Source: Bradyrhizobium diazoefficiens (GTDB lineage: Bacteria; Pseudomonadota; Alphaproteobacteria; Rhizobiales; Xanthobacteraceae). Taken from it: 64,000 nt of DNA. Numbering within the stretch: position 1 is the stretch's first letter; each line of letters opens with the position of its first letter. Both the position numbers and the translations under genes were made by a program. The DNA is taken from the NCBI RefSeq assembly GCF_016612535.1, contig NZ_JAENXS010000002.1, positions 186,001-250,000 on the forward strand, given 5' to 3'. Shown piece by piece: positions 24,411 through 33,313 of this stretch. Below the pieces are notes generated by a model. The model ran no database searches. It was not told where the DNA came from and saw nothing but the letters and a program-made list of their open reading frames with translations.

Positions 24411-25703
24411 CTAGCTCGCTCGTGCGATGTCGGTGCGGATGGTCCGCGCCGCCCAGACGAACAACAGAGCGCCGAGCGTGGTCGTGACCGCCGCCGAGAG
24501 CAGGGAATAGCGCACGGCGTCCGCGCCGTAGCTGCCCTTGAGGGCGTCGTTGACCACGCCCACGGCGAGCGGGCCGACACCCTGGCCGAAGCAGGTCGCA
24601 GTGAGCGCGATCAGCGCCGAGGCCAGCGCGCGCATGCTGGGCTTTGCCACCGTCTGCGCGATCGCGAAGATCGGGCCGAGATGGAAGCCGACCAGAAACG
24701 AGGTCAGCGCCAGCATCGCGACCATCATCGTGAAATTCTGCGTCAGCATGCACACGGCGAAGACGGGGCCGGCAAGCCCCGAGGTGATCGCCGGCGCCCA
24801 CAGTTTCCAGCGGTCGTCGCGGCGGCTGACTCGCGCCACCACGATGCCGCCGAACAGGGTGCCGGCCATGCCGGCGAGCCCTTTGAAGGTGCCGGCATAG
24901 GTGCCGATCTCGGCGCTCGACAGATGGTGCACGCGCGCCAGGAACGGCGGGATCCAAGCCGCGGTCGCGTAATTGGTGTAAGTGGTCAGGCAGAAGCCGA
25001 TCAGCACGATGATGAAGCTTTGCTGCGAGGCCAGGAAGCGCAGCGTCGGCCCGAGCGGCTCGGGCACGAAGTTCTCCTGCATCGCGCCACGCTTCGGCTC
25101 GGAGATCGTCAGCCACAGGATCAATGCGAGCAAGATGCCCGGCACGCCCGCGACATAGAACGCCGCCCGCCAGCCATAGTGCTGGTTGATAGTGCCGCCG
25201 ACGAAATAGCCGAGGAAGACGCCGAGATAGGTGCCGATGGCGTAGATGCCGAGTGCGCGCGGGCGCTCGTTCTTGGCAAAGAGATCGGCGACGATCGACT
25301 GCGAGGCCGGCGAGCCCGCGGATTCACCGATGCCGACGCCGATCCTGGCGAACGCCAGCGCGGTGACGCTCGAGGCCATGCCGCACAGCGCCGTCATCGC
25401 GCTCCAGAACGCAAACGCCAGGGCGACGATGTTGCGGCGGTTGAGCCGGTCGGCGACGCGCGCGATGGGAATGCCGAGCAGGGAATAGAACAGCGCGAAG
25501 CCGAAGCCCGCGAGCAGGCCCATCATGGTGTCGCTGAGCAAAAACTCCTTCTTGATCGGCTCGATCAGCACATTGAAGATCGTACGGTCGAGGAAGTTGA
25601 GTGCGTAGATGATAGTGAGCAGGCCCAGCACGTAATAGCGCCGCGCCATGGGCTTTGCCGCGGCGGCCGTTTGCACCGACATTTGTGACGTCACATCGAC
25701 CAT
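24411..25703 (-). CDS. MFS transporter (Spinster-like/anion-cation symporter type)
   Basis: A 430-residue major facilitator with about 12 helices. The first helix is followed by NFLDRTIFNVLIEPIKKEF, and the loop 2-3 signature reads ARVADRLNRRN. ATG at 25703 was chosen over the TTG at 25715 because GGGGGAAG lies directly upstream. It follows the Rieske oxygenase gene by 60 nt on the same strand, so it probably imports the aromatic or related substrate handled by that enzyme. Substrate inference is from context only. Confidence 0.87.
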   Translation of the reverse strand: MVDVTSQMSVQTAAAAKPMARRYYVLGLLTIIYALNFLDRTIFNVLIEPIKKEFLLSDTMMGLLAGFGFALFYSLLGIPIARVADRLNRRNIVALAFAFWSAMTALCGMASSVTALAFARIGVGIGESAGSPASQSIVADLFAKNERPRALGIYAIGTYLGVFLGYFVGGTINQHYGWRAAFYVAGVPGILLALILWLTISEPKRGAMQENFVPEPLGPTLRFLASQQSFIIVLIGFCLTTYTNYATAAWIPPFLARVHHLSSAEIGTYAGTFKGLAGMAGTLFGGIVVARVSRRDDRWKLWAPAITSGLAGPVFAVCMLTQNFTMMVAMLALTSFLVGFHLGPIFAIAQTVAKPSMRALASALIALTATCFGQGVGPLAVGVVNDALKGSYGADAVRYSLLSAAVTTTLGALLFVWAARTIRTDIARAS

Positions 25704-25763
25704 CGCTTCCCCCAATTTGGCTTTGCTATCGTTGTGGGTCCAGCTCTCGCTGGAGCTGGCAGC

Positions 25764-26954
25764 TCAGCCTTCCCTGATGTAGTTCCCCGCTTCGAACTCG
25801 ACCGGCGCGGCGCTTGCGTCGAATGAGATGCCGACGGGGTCGCGGCCCGCTTCCATCGCGTCGATCTGCTCGCTCAGCATGCGCCGGATCATCAGGATTC
25901 CGCGGTCGCTCTGGCCGAAATGTTCCTCGGAATGCACCGTCACCGGGCCTTGGCCGACCTGGGCCTCGTAATCGCCGGGAAATTGCTGGTGCTCTTGCTC
26001 CGTCATGTCCCACCAGAACTTGTCGTTGAACTTCGAGCGCATGCGGCCGATGTCGCCGGAGTTTTTCACGCGGCCGGCGACGTAGATGCGGAATGAGGTG
26101 TCGTCGATCGGCAGCGTCCAGCCGATCGATTCGACCCGGGCGAACTGCGCGACGCGGGGGTTCGGCACCACGCGCAAAGTGGGGAGGGCGGCTTCGGTGA
26201 CACGATAAAATACCTTGCCGCCGTCCTGCTTGCGGATCGAGCGCACGGCGATGCCGCGCGGCGTCTTGTCGAACGTCACCTCCGGCATCGAGGCCATCAG
26301 GTTGGTGAATTGCGGGCCCGAAAACGAGCCGTGCAGCACCGGCACGTGGTAGGGGTCGACCACGTTCTCGAAATGCTGGAGCCAGCTGCAGGGGATGACC
26401 GCCGGTCCGCCGCCGCCGATCGAGGAATCGTCGGCCTCGACGAACTCGCCGTCGTCCATGTTCTCGAGGCACTCGTAGCGTGGCAGCACCGGGCGTTTCT
26501 CGGCCGGGCCCATATAGGCGAAGATCAGCCCGTAGCGCTCCTCGACCGGATACCAGGGCTGGCGCACCTTGTCCTTGAACTGGCCGCCGTCGGGCTCGCA
26601 GGGCTGCTCCAGGCAATGGCCTTCGGTGTCGAATTTCCAGCCATGATAGCAGCAGCGAATGCCGTCCTCCTCGACCTTGCCATAGTAGAGCGTGGTGCCG
26701 CGATGGCAGCAGCGGGCGTGGAGCAGGCCGACGCGGCCGTGTTTGTCGCGGAACAGGATCAAATCCTCGGCCAACGCGCGCACCTTTTTCGGCGTGTCGG
26801 TGGCGTCGCCGGCGAGCCCGACCGGATGCCAATAGCGGCGGAGCAATTCGCCCATCGGCGTGCCGCGCGCGACCGAGGTGAGCTCGGTGCGCGTCTGCGC
26901 CGGCTTCATCGCGTAGGCCGTGCCGAGGTCGCGATCCCGCTGGGTCATCGTCAT
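25764..26954 (-). CDS. Rieske non-heme iron oxygenase, alpha subunit
   Basis: Terminal oxygenase component of 396 residues, similar to the phthalate/phenoxybenzoate dioxygenase and demethylase group. The Rieske [2Fe-2S] motif C-x-H-x16-C-x2-H is Cys82, His84, Cys101 and His104. The mononuclear iron site has the D-x2-H-x4-H pattern at Asp200, His203 and His208. The ATG is preceded by GGGAGGAAG. No reductase or beta subunit is encoded next to it. It heads a unit with the MFS gene, divergent from a MarR regulator. Confidence 0.92.
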   Translation of the reverse strand: MTMTQRDRDLGTAYAMKPAQTRTELTSVARGTPMGELLRRYWHPVGLAGDATDTPKKVRALAEDLILFRDKHGRVGLLHARCCHRGTTLYYGKVEEDGIRCCYHGWKFDTEGHCLEQPCEPDGGQFKDKVRQPWYPVEERYGLIFAYMGPAEKRPVLPRYECLENMDDGEFVEADDSSIGGGGPAVIPCSWLQHFENVVDPYHVPVLHGSFSGPQFTNLMASMPEVTFDKTPRGIAVRSIRKQDGGKVFYRVTEAALPTLRVVPNPRVAQFARVESIGWTLPIDDTSFRIYVAGRVKNSGDIGRMRSKFNDKFWWDMTEQEHQQFPGDYEAQVGQGPVTVHSEEHFGQSDRGILMIRRMLSEQIDAMEAGRDPVGISFDASAAPVEFEAGNYIREG

Positions 26955-27007
26955 CAGCTTCCTCCCGCCGCAGCCTTGATGGCCCGGTCGTCTTCATATG
27001 TTGATCC

Positions 27008-27036
27008 AATGAAAAATAATTCGATGACAATGTCAA
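27008..27036 (-). promoter_or_regulatory. Candidate operator and promoter for the Rieske/MFS unit
   Basis: TGACAATGTCA at 27025-27035 is an 11-bp inverted repeat with 5-bp arms. On the minus strand it overlaps TTGACA (27036-27031), a perfect consensus -35, with a weak -10-like TTCATT 17 nt downstream. The local DNA is AT-rich, unlike its surroundings. The neighbouring MarR protein is the obvious candidate ligand. Confidence 0.4.
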
Positions 27037-27143
27037 CGATCTTCTAAGTACCCTCAGTCGCATTCGGATCAGGTTGGGGAGGTTGCGCTACCAAGACGCT
27101 ACCGAGGCTTGGCACGTCTTGGCTTTCTTGGCAGAGGTGGACC

Positions 27144-27659
27144 ATGAGCCAGAGATCGAGCAGGGACGGGCGCGCAGCGTCCGACGCGGACGACAATCAC
27201 TCGCGGGCGCCGATCACCGTGATGCTGTCGTCGCGGCTGATCGTGCTGGCCAATTTGCTCAAGCGTGGCGCGATCCTGCGCTACAAGCGTCTCGCCGGAT
27301 TGTCCTCGGTCGAGTTCGGCCTGGTCGCCTCGCTCGGCCGGCGGCCGCCGATGAGCGTGGCCCGGCTTGCCGAAGCCGTGGGCCAGGACAAGGGACAGAT
27401 CAGTCGCGCGCTGGCCGAGCTCGTCTCGCGCAAGCTGATCGCGAAATCGGCAAATCCGAAAGACAGCCGCGAGGTGCTGGTGTCGCTGACACAGGCCGGG
27501 CTCGCCGCGCATGATGCGATCGTCGAAGGCGCGCAGGAGCGCAACCGGATGCTGCTCGAGCAATTGGGCAACGACGAACTTGAAAAATTGCTCGCGCAGA
27601 TCGATCGTCTCACCGCGGCTGCGGAAGCGATGCTCGAAGCTGAGAAGGCTCCGCGCTGA
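27144..27659 (+). CDS. MarR-family transcriptional regulator
   Basis: A 171-residue winged-helix regulator. Residues about 28-150 carry the MarR core; the recognition region is MSVARLAEAVGQDKGQISRA and the wing carries NPKDSREVLVSLTQAG. It is divergent from the Rieske oxygenase and MFS genes and most likely controls them in response to their substrate. GAGGTGG precedes the ATG. Confidence 0.9.
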   Translation: MSQRSSRDGRAASDADDNHSRAPITVMLSSRLIVLANLLKRGAILRYKRLAGLSSVEFGLVASLGRRPPMSVARLAEAVGQDKGQISRALAELVSRKLIAKSANPKDSREVLVSLTQAGLAAHDAIVEGAQERNRMLLEQLGNDELEKLLAQIDRLTAAAEAMLEAEKAPR

Positions 27660-27690
27660 TCGCTCGGAAATATCCGGACACGTTGGAGTG

Positions 27691-27724
27691 CTTCTAAGAG
27701 ACTCTCTAAGAGTTTCTCTAAGAG
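27691..27724. repeat. Three 12-bp-spaced CTAAGAG direct repeats
   Basis: CTAAGAG occurs at 27694, 27706 and 27718, exactly 12 bp apart, within CTnTAAGAG-like units. They lie about 110-140 bp upstream of the TonB receptor start, in a promoter-like place. A spacing slightly over one helical turn suggests cooperative protein binding. A related CTTCTAAG is present at 27041. Confidence 0.6.
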
Positions 27725-27831
27725 CCTTTCAATTAGCGATATCGCGCGCGCTCCCCTAAGCGTCTCCCAATCGCATGCCGTCCTGGGACCAGCGGCATGA
27801 CGGATCAAGTGCACATTGGGGTGACGCGTTG

Positions 27832-30105
27832 AACAGTCTTGGAATGCTGCGGTCGGCCGTGTTGGCGACCGCGTCCGCTTGGGTTTTGATGCCGCAGATT
27901 TCACTTGCGCAATCGTCGATGCAGGGCGGCGCGCAGAGCTTGCCGCCAATCGACGTCGCGGCGCCGGAACAACGCCGCCGTGCAGCCGCACCCGCGCCGC
28001 GTCGCGCGCAGAGCCAGGTGCAGACGGCCAACAGCCGCAAACCGCAGCCTCAACGCAATGTCGGCGCCGTCGAGAACCCGCGTGGTCCCGTGCATGGCTA
28101 CGTCGCCGGTCGCAGCTCGTCAGGCACCAAGACCAACACGCCGATTATGGAAACGCCGCAGGCGGTGTCGGTGATCGGCGCCGAGCAGATCCGCGACCAG
28201 AAGCCGAACAAGCTCGACGAAGTGCTGCGTTACACCGCCGGCGTGCGCGCCGGGACCTTCGGCGCCGATACCCGCAACGACTGGTGGCTGATCCGCGGCT
28301 TCAAGTCCGACGACATCGGACTGTTCCTCGACGGCATGCAGCTGTTCTACACGTCTTATGCGAGCTGGAAGCTGCAGCCACCGAACATGGAGCGGGTCGA
28401 GGTGCTGCGTGGTCCGTCGGCCGTGCTCTATGGCGGATCGAGCCCGAGCGGCATCGTCAACGTCATCAGCAAGATGCCGCCGACCGAACCGGTCCGCACC
28501 ATCGAGACCGGCGTCAACAATTTCGGCGACGCCTATGTCGGCTTCGACGTCGGTGGTCCCGTCGCGACACAGCCCCAGGATGGCAAACAGGACGGCAAGC
28601 TGTTCTATCGTGTCGTCGGCCAGGTCCAGAACGGCAATACCCAGGTCAACTTCACGCCCGACAATAATTACTTCATCGCGCCGTCGTTCACGTGGAAGCC
28701 GGATGCCTACACGACATTCACCGTACTCGCCTCGGCCTCGAAGCAGGACACCCGCGGCATCAACTTCCTGCCTTATCAGGGCACGGTGACCAACGCGCCG
28801 TTCGGCAAGATCCCGACCAGCTTCTTCGCCGGCGATCCCAGCGTCGACAAGTTCACGCGCGAGCAGGAGATGCTCGGTTATCGGTTCGAGCGCAATCTCA
28901 CCGACGACCTCACGTTCCGGCAGAATGCGCGCTTCGCGCATGTTGATCTGACCTATCGCGGTTATGTCGGCAGCGGCTGGACCAACGTCAACACGGCCAC
29001 GCTTGGCCGCTACAATTGGTATGCGAAGAACACCGCCAGCCAGGCCGATCTCGACAACCAGCTGGAGTACCGCTTCAACACCGGTCCGGTGAGGCACACC
29101 ATGCTGTTCGGGGTCGATTTGAAAGGCTATCAGATCGACGATTATCAGGCCTTCGGGTTCGGGGTATCCTCGATCAACGTCCTCAATCCCTCCTATGGAG
29201 CAGCCGAGGTTCCGCTGCCGACCGCTCCGTTCCGTAACTTCCTGATCACGCAGAAGCAGGCCGGGACTTATCTTCAGGATCAGATGAAGCTCGGCAACTT
29301 CACGCTGGTGCTGAGCGGCCGCAATGATTGGGTCGAGACGACGCAGGCTGCCCGCGACACCGGCGCAAATGTCGCCAGCCGTGAGGACAGCAGGTTCAGC
29401 GGGCGTGCCGGGCTAATCTACAATTTCGACAACGGCATTGCGCCCTACGTCTCCTACGCGACGAGCTACAATCCGATCATCGGCCTCAACGCGCAGAACC
29501 AGCTGTTCCTGCCGGAGACCGGCAAGCAGGCCGAGATCGGCGTGAAGGTCGCGCCCAAGGGGTTCGATGGCTATTTCACGGCTTCAGTTTTCGATCTGAA
29601 ACGCCAGAACGTGGCGACCACCGATCCGTCGAATGTCCTGTTGCAGAACCAGACCGGTGAAGTGACCTCGCGCGGCATCGAGCTCGAAGCGGTCGCCAAC
29701 GCCACCAAGGAGCTGAAGCTGATCGGCGCCTTCACCGCCTATCATCTCTTCACCAGCAAGGACCTCGATCAGTCGCTGATCGGCAAGACGCCGACCAATG
29801 CGCCCGAGATGCTGATCTCGGGCTGGGCGGATTACACCTTCAAGGACGGACCGCTGGAGGGATTCGGTTTCGGGGGCGGCGTGCGTTATGTCGGTTCGTC
29901 CTGGGCCGACACGGCCAATACGCTGGAAGTTCCCGCGGTGGTGCTCGGCGATCTCGCGGTCCACTACGAATGGCAGAACTGGCGCACGGCCATCAACGTG
30001 ATCAATCTGGCCGACAAGATCTATGTCGCGAGCTGTGCCTCGGGGTCATCCTGCTTCTACGGCGACCGTCGCCGCGTCACCGCCAGCGTCTCCTACAAAT
30101 GGTGA
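27832..30105 (+). CDS. TonB-dependent siderophore receptor
   Basis: Outer-membrane receptor of about 757 residues. A signal peptide ends around SLAQSS, followed by a Pro/Ala/Arg-rich linker, the plug domain (NTPIMETPQAVSVIGAEQI, then VEVLRGPSAVLYGGSSPSGI), and a beta-barrel ending in the aromatic C-terminus VSYKW. The plug form is typical of ferric-siderophore receptors of the FhuA/FegA kind. The frame is open from 27775; the TTG at 27832 has GGGGTGA upstream, and ATG 27844 is an alternative. A PepSY membrane protein follows by 34 nt. Confidence 0.9.
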   Translation, partial: NSLGMLRSAVLATASAWVLMPQISLAQSSMQGGAQSLPPIDVAAPEQRRRAAAPAPRRAQSQVQTANSRKPQPQRNVGAVENPRGPVHGYVAGRSSSGTKTNTPIMETPQAVSVIGAEQIRDQKPNKLDEVLRYTAGVRAGTFGADTRNDWWLIRGFKSDDIGLFLDGMQLFYTSYASWKLQPPNMERVEVLRGPSAVLYGGSSPSGIVNVISKMPPTEPVRTIETGVNNFGDAYVGFDVGGPVATQPQDGKQDGKLFYRVVGQVQNGNTQVNFTPDNNYFIAPSFTWKPDAYTTFTVLASASKQDTRGINFLPYQGTVTNAPFGKIPTSFFAGDPSVDKFTREQEMLGYRFERNLTDDLTFRQNARFAHVDLTYRGYVGSGWTNVNTATLGRYNWYAKNTASQADLDNQLEYRFNTGPVRHTMLFGVDLKGYQIDDYQAFGFGVSSINVLNPSYGAAEVPLPTAPFRNFLITQKQAGTYLQDQMKLGNFTLVLSGRNDWVETTQAARDTGANVASREDSRFSGRAGLIYNFDNGIAPYVSYATSYNPIIGLNAQNQLFLPETGKQAEIGVKVAPKGFDGYFTASVFDLKRQNVATTDPSNVLLQNQTGEVTSRGIELEAVANATKELKLIGAFTAYHLFTSKDLDQSLIGKTPTNAPEMLISGWADYTFKDGPLEGFGFGGGVRYVGSSWADTANTLEVPAVVLGDLAVHYEWQNWRTAINVINLADKIYVASCASGSSCFYGDRRRVTASVSYKW

Positions 30106-30139
30106 GGCAAAAGGTCAGTTCCGGCGAGGGGAGGGTCTT

Positions 30140-31276
30140 GTGAAGGCGCGCACGGTCAGGCTCTGGTCCGTGGTCCACACCTGGACCAGCCTGATCTCGA
30201 CATTGTTCCTGCTGTTACTCTGCCTGACCGGCCTGCCGCTGATCTTTCATCACGAGATCGATGAGTGCCTCGGCTACGCCCCTCAGCCCGAAGCTCATGC
30301 CAGCGCGGCGCGCGCGACGCTCCAAGTCGTCGCCGAGGCCGCGCTCGCCGCCGATCCCGGCAGGGTCCTGCAATATCTGTCCTGGGACAAGGACGAGCCC
30401 GGGATCGTCATGGCGTTCACCAACAATGCCCCTGACGGTGCGCCCGACAACGCGACCGTCCGCGCCTTCGACGCGGTCTCAGCCAGGCTGCTCGGGCCGG
30501 TCGGCGTTGGGCCGATGTTGATCGTGCTGAAGCTGCACACCGACATGTTCGCCGGACAAGCCGGAAAGCTGTTCCTTGGCGCGATGGGGCTGTTGTTTGC
30601 GGTCGCCATCATCTCCGGCGTGGTGCTGTACTGGCCGTTCAACCGCCGCCTGCGCTTTGCCACCATTCGTCACAGCGCCGCGCGCCGAGTCCGCTGGCTC
30701 GACTGGCACAATCTGATCGGGGTCGTGACGGTGGCCTGGGCGCTGGTGGTGGGATTGACCGGCGTCGTCAACACCTGGGCCGAGCTGATGCTGAACCAGT
30801 GGAAGACGACCGAGCTCGCCAGCATGGTTGCGCCTTATGCCGGCAAGCCGCCGCCTGCGCATCTCGCCTCGCTCGATGATGTGGTCGCGCGTTCGAAGCA
30901 GGCGGTGCCGGGGATGGAGGTCGCCTTCATCGCCTTCCCGGGCACGCCGTTCACGTCCTCGCACCATTTCGCCGCCTTTATGCGCGGTGATACGGCCCTG
31001 ACGTCACGGCTGTTGCAGCCGGTGCTGCTCGACGGTGAAACCGGGGAGGTCGCCGACAGCCGGGCGCTGCCGCTCTATCTCCAGGCGCTGTTGATCTCGC
31101 AGCCTCTGCATTTCGGCGACTATGGCGGCATGCCGCTCAAGGTGATCTGGGCAGCGCTCGATGGGCTCACCATCGTTGTGATCGGCAGCGGCCTCTATCT
31201 CTGGCTGGCACGGCGGCGGAAGCGGGCCCTTCACCGCATTGACACATTCGCCAGACGAGCCCCGGTCCCGTCGTGA
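30140..31276 (+). CDS. PepSY-associated membrane protein (putative iron-uptake reductase)
   Basis: A 378-residue protein with four main membrane helices and a large periplasmic region, typical of the PepSY_TM family. Helix 1 follows RLWSVVHTWTSLISTLFLL, with His residues in HTW and in FHHEID that could bind heme; helix 2 is LFLGAMGLLFAVAIISGVVLYW; DWHNLIGVV begins helix 3. In rhizobia such proteins sit beside siderophore receptors and are thought to reduce or release ferric iron. The GTG at 30140 with GAGGGGAGGG upstream was chosen; the longer open frame overlaps the receptor. Confidence 0.82.
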   Translation: MKARTVRLWSVVHTWTSLISTLFLLLLCLTGLPLIFHHEIDECLGYAPQPEAHASAARATLQVVAEAALAADPGRVLQYLSWDKDEPGIVMAFTNNAPDGAPDNATVRAFDAVSARLLGPVGVGPMLIVLKLHTDMFAGQAGKLFLGAMGLLFAVAIISGVVLYWPFNRRLRFATIRHSAARRVRWLDWHNLIGVVTVAWALVVGLTGVVNTWAELMLNQWKTTELASMVAPYAGKPPPAHLASLDDVVARSKQAVPGMEVAFIAFPGTPFTSSHHFAAFMRGDTALTSRLLQPVLLDGETGEVADSRALPLYLQALLISQPLHFGDYGGMPLKVIWAALDGLTIVVIGSGLYLWLARRRKRALHRIDTFARRAPVPS

Positions 31277-31482
31277 TGCATGGCTCCTCTGACCGTGCGC
31301 ATCTGTGGATACGTGTCTTTGCTGCACCTATCCTGCTCGCGGCTGCGACCATCACCGGCCTGCTGGCTGCGTTGCTCTGGGGCGCGCTCGGCCAATATGT
31401 CGCCTGGGTGACGGTGGGCTGTCCCGTGCTTGTCGTTTTCAGGGTCTGGCTGCGTCGCAGCAAGAAAGCAAAATCGTCCTAG
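31276..31482 (+). CDS. Small two-helix membrane protein coupled to the PepSY gene
   Basis: A 68-residue protein with two hydrophobic helices (about 15-35 and 38-57) and a strongly basic C-terminus (RRSKKAKSS). Its ATG overlaps the PepSY stop in TGATG, so it is translated by re-initiation in fixed ratio with it. It likely assists the PepSY protein or receptor in iron uptake, but no family is recognised. Confidence 0.65.
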   Translation: MHGSSDRAHLWIRVFAAPILLAAATITGLLAALLWGALGQYVAWVTVGCPVLVVFRVWLRRSKKAKSS

Positions 31483-31744
31483 ACTTGTGGCCGCCCCCTC
31501 GGGAAAATGCTCCCGCGGAGCCGTCGTCCTGCGGTGGGGAGGCCGATGGGCTGCCCTTGCTGGGTTTGCCGATCTGCTCCATACCAGCTTGGGGTGATTC
31601 CGGGATTTCCACCGGTCTGGGAGCAGCAAAGGGCCTGAAAAGAGCGTGTCTTGCGCCCATTGGTGCACTGCGCTAAGGCTCAGAACAATTCCAAACTGGA
31701 CGAATCCGTGGCTGTCCCGAGGCTGCGGGAAAAAGGGCTCGTCA
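31483..31744 (+). promoter_or_regulatory. Upstream region of the nuo operon
   Basis: This 262-nt non-coding stretch must hold the nuo promoter. A possible pair is TTGCGC (31651-31656) with GCTAAG (31672-31677), spaced only 15 nt, so weak. No intrinsic terminator for the preceding iron-uptake genes is obvious. The open frames seen here are not gene-like. Confidence 0.35.
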
Positions 31745-32110
31745 ATGAGCGGCATTCTACAGAACTATCTTCCACTCGTCGTCTTTATAGGGGTAGCGGC
31801 CATCATCGGCCTGGTGCTGCTGATCGCGCCCTTCATCGTGGCGTTCCAGCAGCCGGACCCGGAAAAACTGTCCGCGTATGAGTGCGGCTTCAACGCCTTC
31901 GACGACGCCCGCATGAAGTTCGACGTCCGCTTCTATCTGGTTGCCATCCTCTTCATCATCTTCGATCTCGAGGTGGCGTTTCTGTTTCCCTGGGCAGTGG
32001 CGTTCGGCAAGCTTGGCGCGACCGGCTTCTGGTCCATGGTGGTGTTCCTCGCCGTGCTGACGGTGGGCTTCGCCTATGAATGGAAGAAAGGGGCACTCGA
32101 ATGGGATTGA
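31745..32110 (+). CDS. nuoA: NADH-quinone oxidoreductase subunit A
   Basis: Membrane subunit of complex I (ND3 homologue), 121 residues with three helices. The conserved loop [20 protein letters not shown] links helices 1 and 2 and carries the Cys that reports the active/deactive state in mitochondrial enzymes. First gene of the nuoA-N operon. The ATG at 31745 was chosen because the longer frame is not ND3-like. Confidence 0.97.
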   Translation: MSGILQNYLPLVVFIGVAAIIGLVLLIAPFIVAFQQPDPEKLSAYECGFNAFDDARMKFDVRFYLVAILFIIFDLEVAFLFPWAVAFGKLGATGFWSMVVFLAVLTVGFAYEWKKGALEWD

Positions 32111-32688
32111 ACCCTGCACCATCCGGCGGTCCGGTCGTAGCGCCGGCCCCCAATGGCATTTTGGATCCGTCGACCGGCAGGCCGGTCGGAGCCAATGATC
32201 CGTTCTTCCTCGAGGTCAATCACGAGCTGTCCGACAAGGGTTTCTTCGTGGCCGCGACCGACGACCTCATCACCTGGGCGCGCACCGGCTCCTTGATGTG
32301 GATGACCTTCGGTCTCGCCTGCTGCGCGGTCGAGATGATGCAGGTGTCGATGCCGCGCTACGACGTCGAGCGCTTCGGCTTCGCCCCGCGCGCCTCGCCG
32401 CGCCAGTCCGACGTGATGATCGTCGCCGGCACCCTGACCAACAAGATGGCGCCTGCGCTGCGCAAGGTCTACGACCAGATGCCGGAGCCGCGCTACGTCA
32501 TCTCGATGGGCTCCTGCGCCAATGGCGGCGGCTATTATCACTATTCCTACTCGGTCGTGCGCGGCTGCGACCGCATCGTGCCGATCGACATCTACGTGCC
32601 GGGCTGCCCACCCACGGCCGAAGCGCTGCTCTACGGCATCTTGCTGCTGCAGAAGAAGATCCGCCGCACCGGCACCATCGAACGCTAA
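32101..32688 (+). CDS. nuoB: NADH-quinone oxidoreductase subunit B
   Basis: Peripheral-arm subunit (PSST homologue) of 195 residues that binds cluster N2, the last iron-sulfur centre before quinone. The ligands are the tandem Cys74-Cys75 in [10 protein letters not shown], Cys139 in MGSCANGGG and Cys169 in VPGCPP. The start overlaps nuoA by 10 nt, with GAAAGGGG upstream; an ATG 21 nt earlier is possible but less likely. The N-terminal 35 residues are Pro/Gly-rich and variable. Confidence 0.97.
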   Translation: MGLNPAPSGGPVVAPAPNGILDPSTGRPVGANDPFFLEVNHELSDKGFFVAATDDLITWARTGSLMWMTFGLACCAVEMMQVSMPRYDVERFGFAPRASPRQSDVMIVAGTLTNKMAPALRKVYDQMPEPRYVISMGSCANGGGYYHYSYSVVRGCDRIVPIDIYVPGCPPTAEALLYGILLLQKKIRRTGTIER

Positions 32689-32699
32689 GGTTTTACGTC

Positions 32700-33311
32700 A
32701 TGGACGACGCCAAGCTCGACGCCCTGGGGCAGACGATCGTGAGCGCGCTTCCGGGCGCCGCCATCAGTCATTCGGTGGCCTTCAACCAGCTCACGGTTGA
32801 TGTCGAGGCCAACAAGATCGTCGAGGTGGTCAAGTACCTCCGTGACGATCCGAACTGCCGCTTTATCAACTTCACCGACATCACCGCCGCTGATTATCCG
32901 TCGCGCGAAAAGCGCTTCGACGTGATCTATCACTTGCTGTCCCCGACGCTGAACGCGCGGATCCGGCTCAAGGCCCAAGCCGACGAGACCACGCAAGTGC
33001 CGTCGCTGATCGAGGTGTTCCCGGGCGCCGACTGGTTCGAGCGCGAGGCCTACGACCTCTACGGCGTGTTCTTCGTCGGCCATCCCGACATGCGCCGCAT
33101 CCTCACCGATTACGGCTTCGAGGGTCATCCGCTGCGCAAGGACTTTCCGCTCACGGGCTTCGTCGAGGTTCGCTACGACGATCAGGAGAAGCGGGTGGTG
33201 TACGAGCCCGTCAGGCTCAACCAGGAATTCCGCAAGTTCGATTTCTTGTCGCCATGGGAAGGCGCGGACTATCCGCTGCCCGGCGATGAAAAGGCGGGGC
33301 CGAAGGTCTGA
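32700..33311 (+). CDS. nuoC: NADH-quinone oxidoreductase subunit C
   Basis: 30-kDa peripheral subunit, 203 residues, not fused to NuoD as it is in E. coli. The family signature [12 protein letters not shown] is present as [20 protein letters not shown], followed by the conserved [13 protein letters not shown]. It lies 11 nt after nuoB and 2 nt before nuoD. Confidence 0.97.
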   Translation: MDDAKLDALGQTIVSALPGAAISHSVAFNQLTVDVEANKIVEVVKYLRDDPNCRFINFTDITAADYPSREKRFDVIYHLLSPTLNARIRLKAQADETTQVPSLIEVFPGADWFEREAYDLYGVFFVGHPDMRRILTDYGFEGHPLRKDFPLTGFVEVRYDDQEKRVVYEPVRLNQEFRKFDFLSPWEGADYPLPGDEKAGPKV

Positions 33312-33313
33312 TC

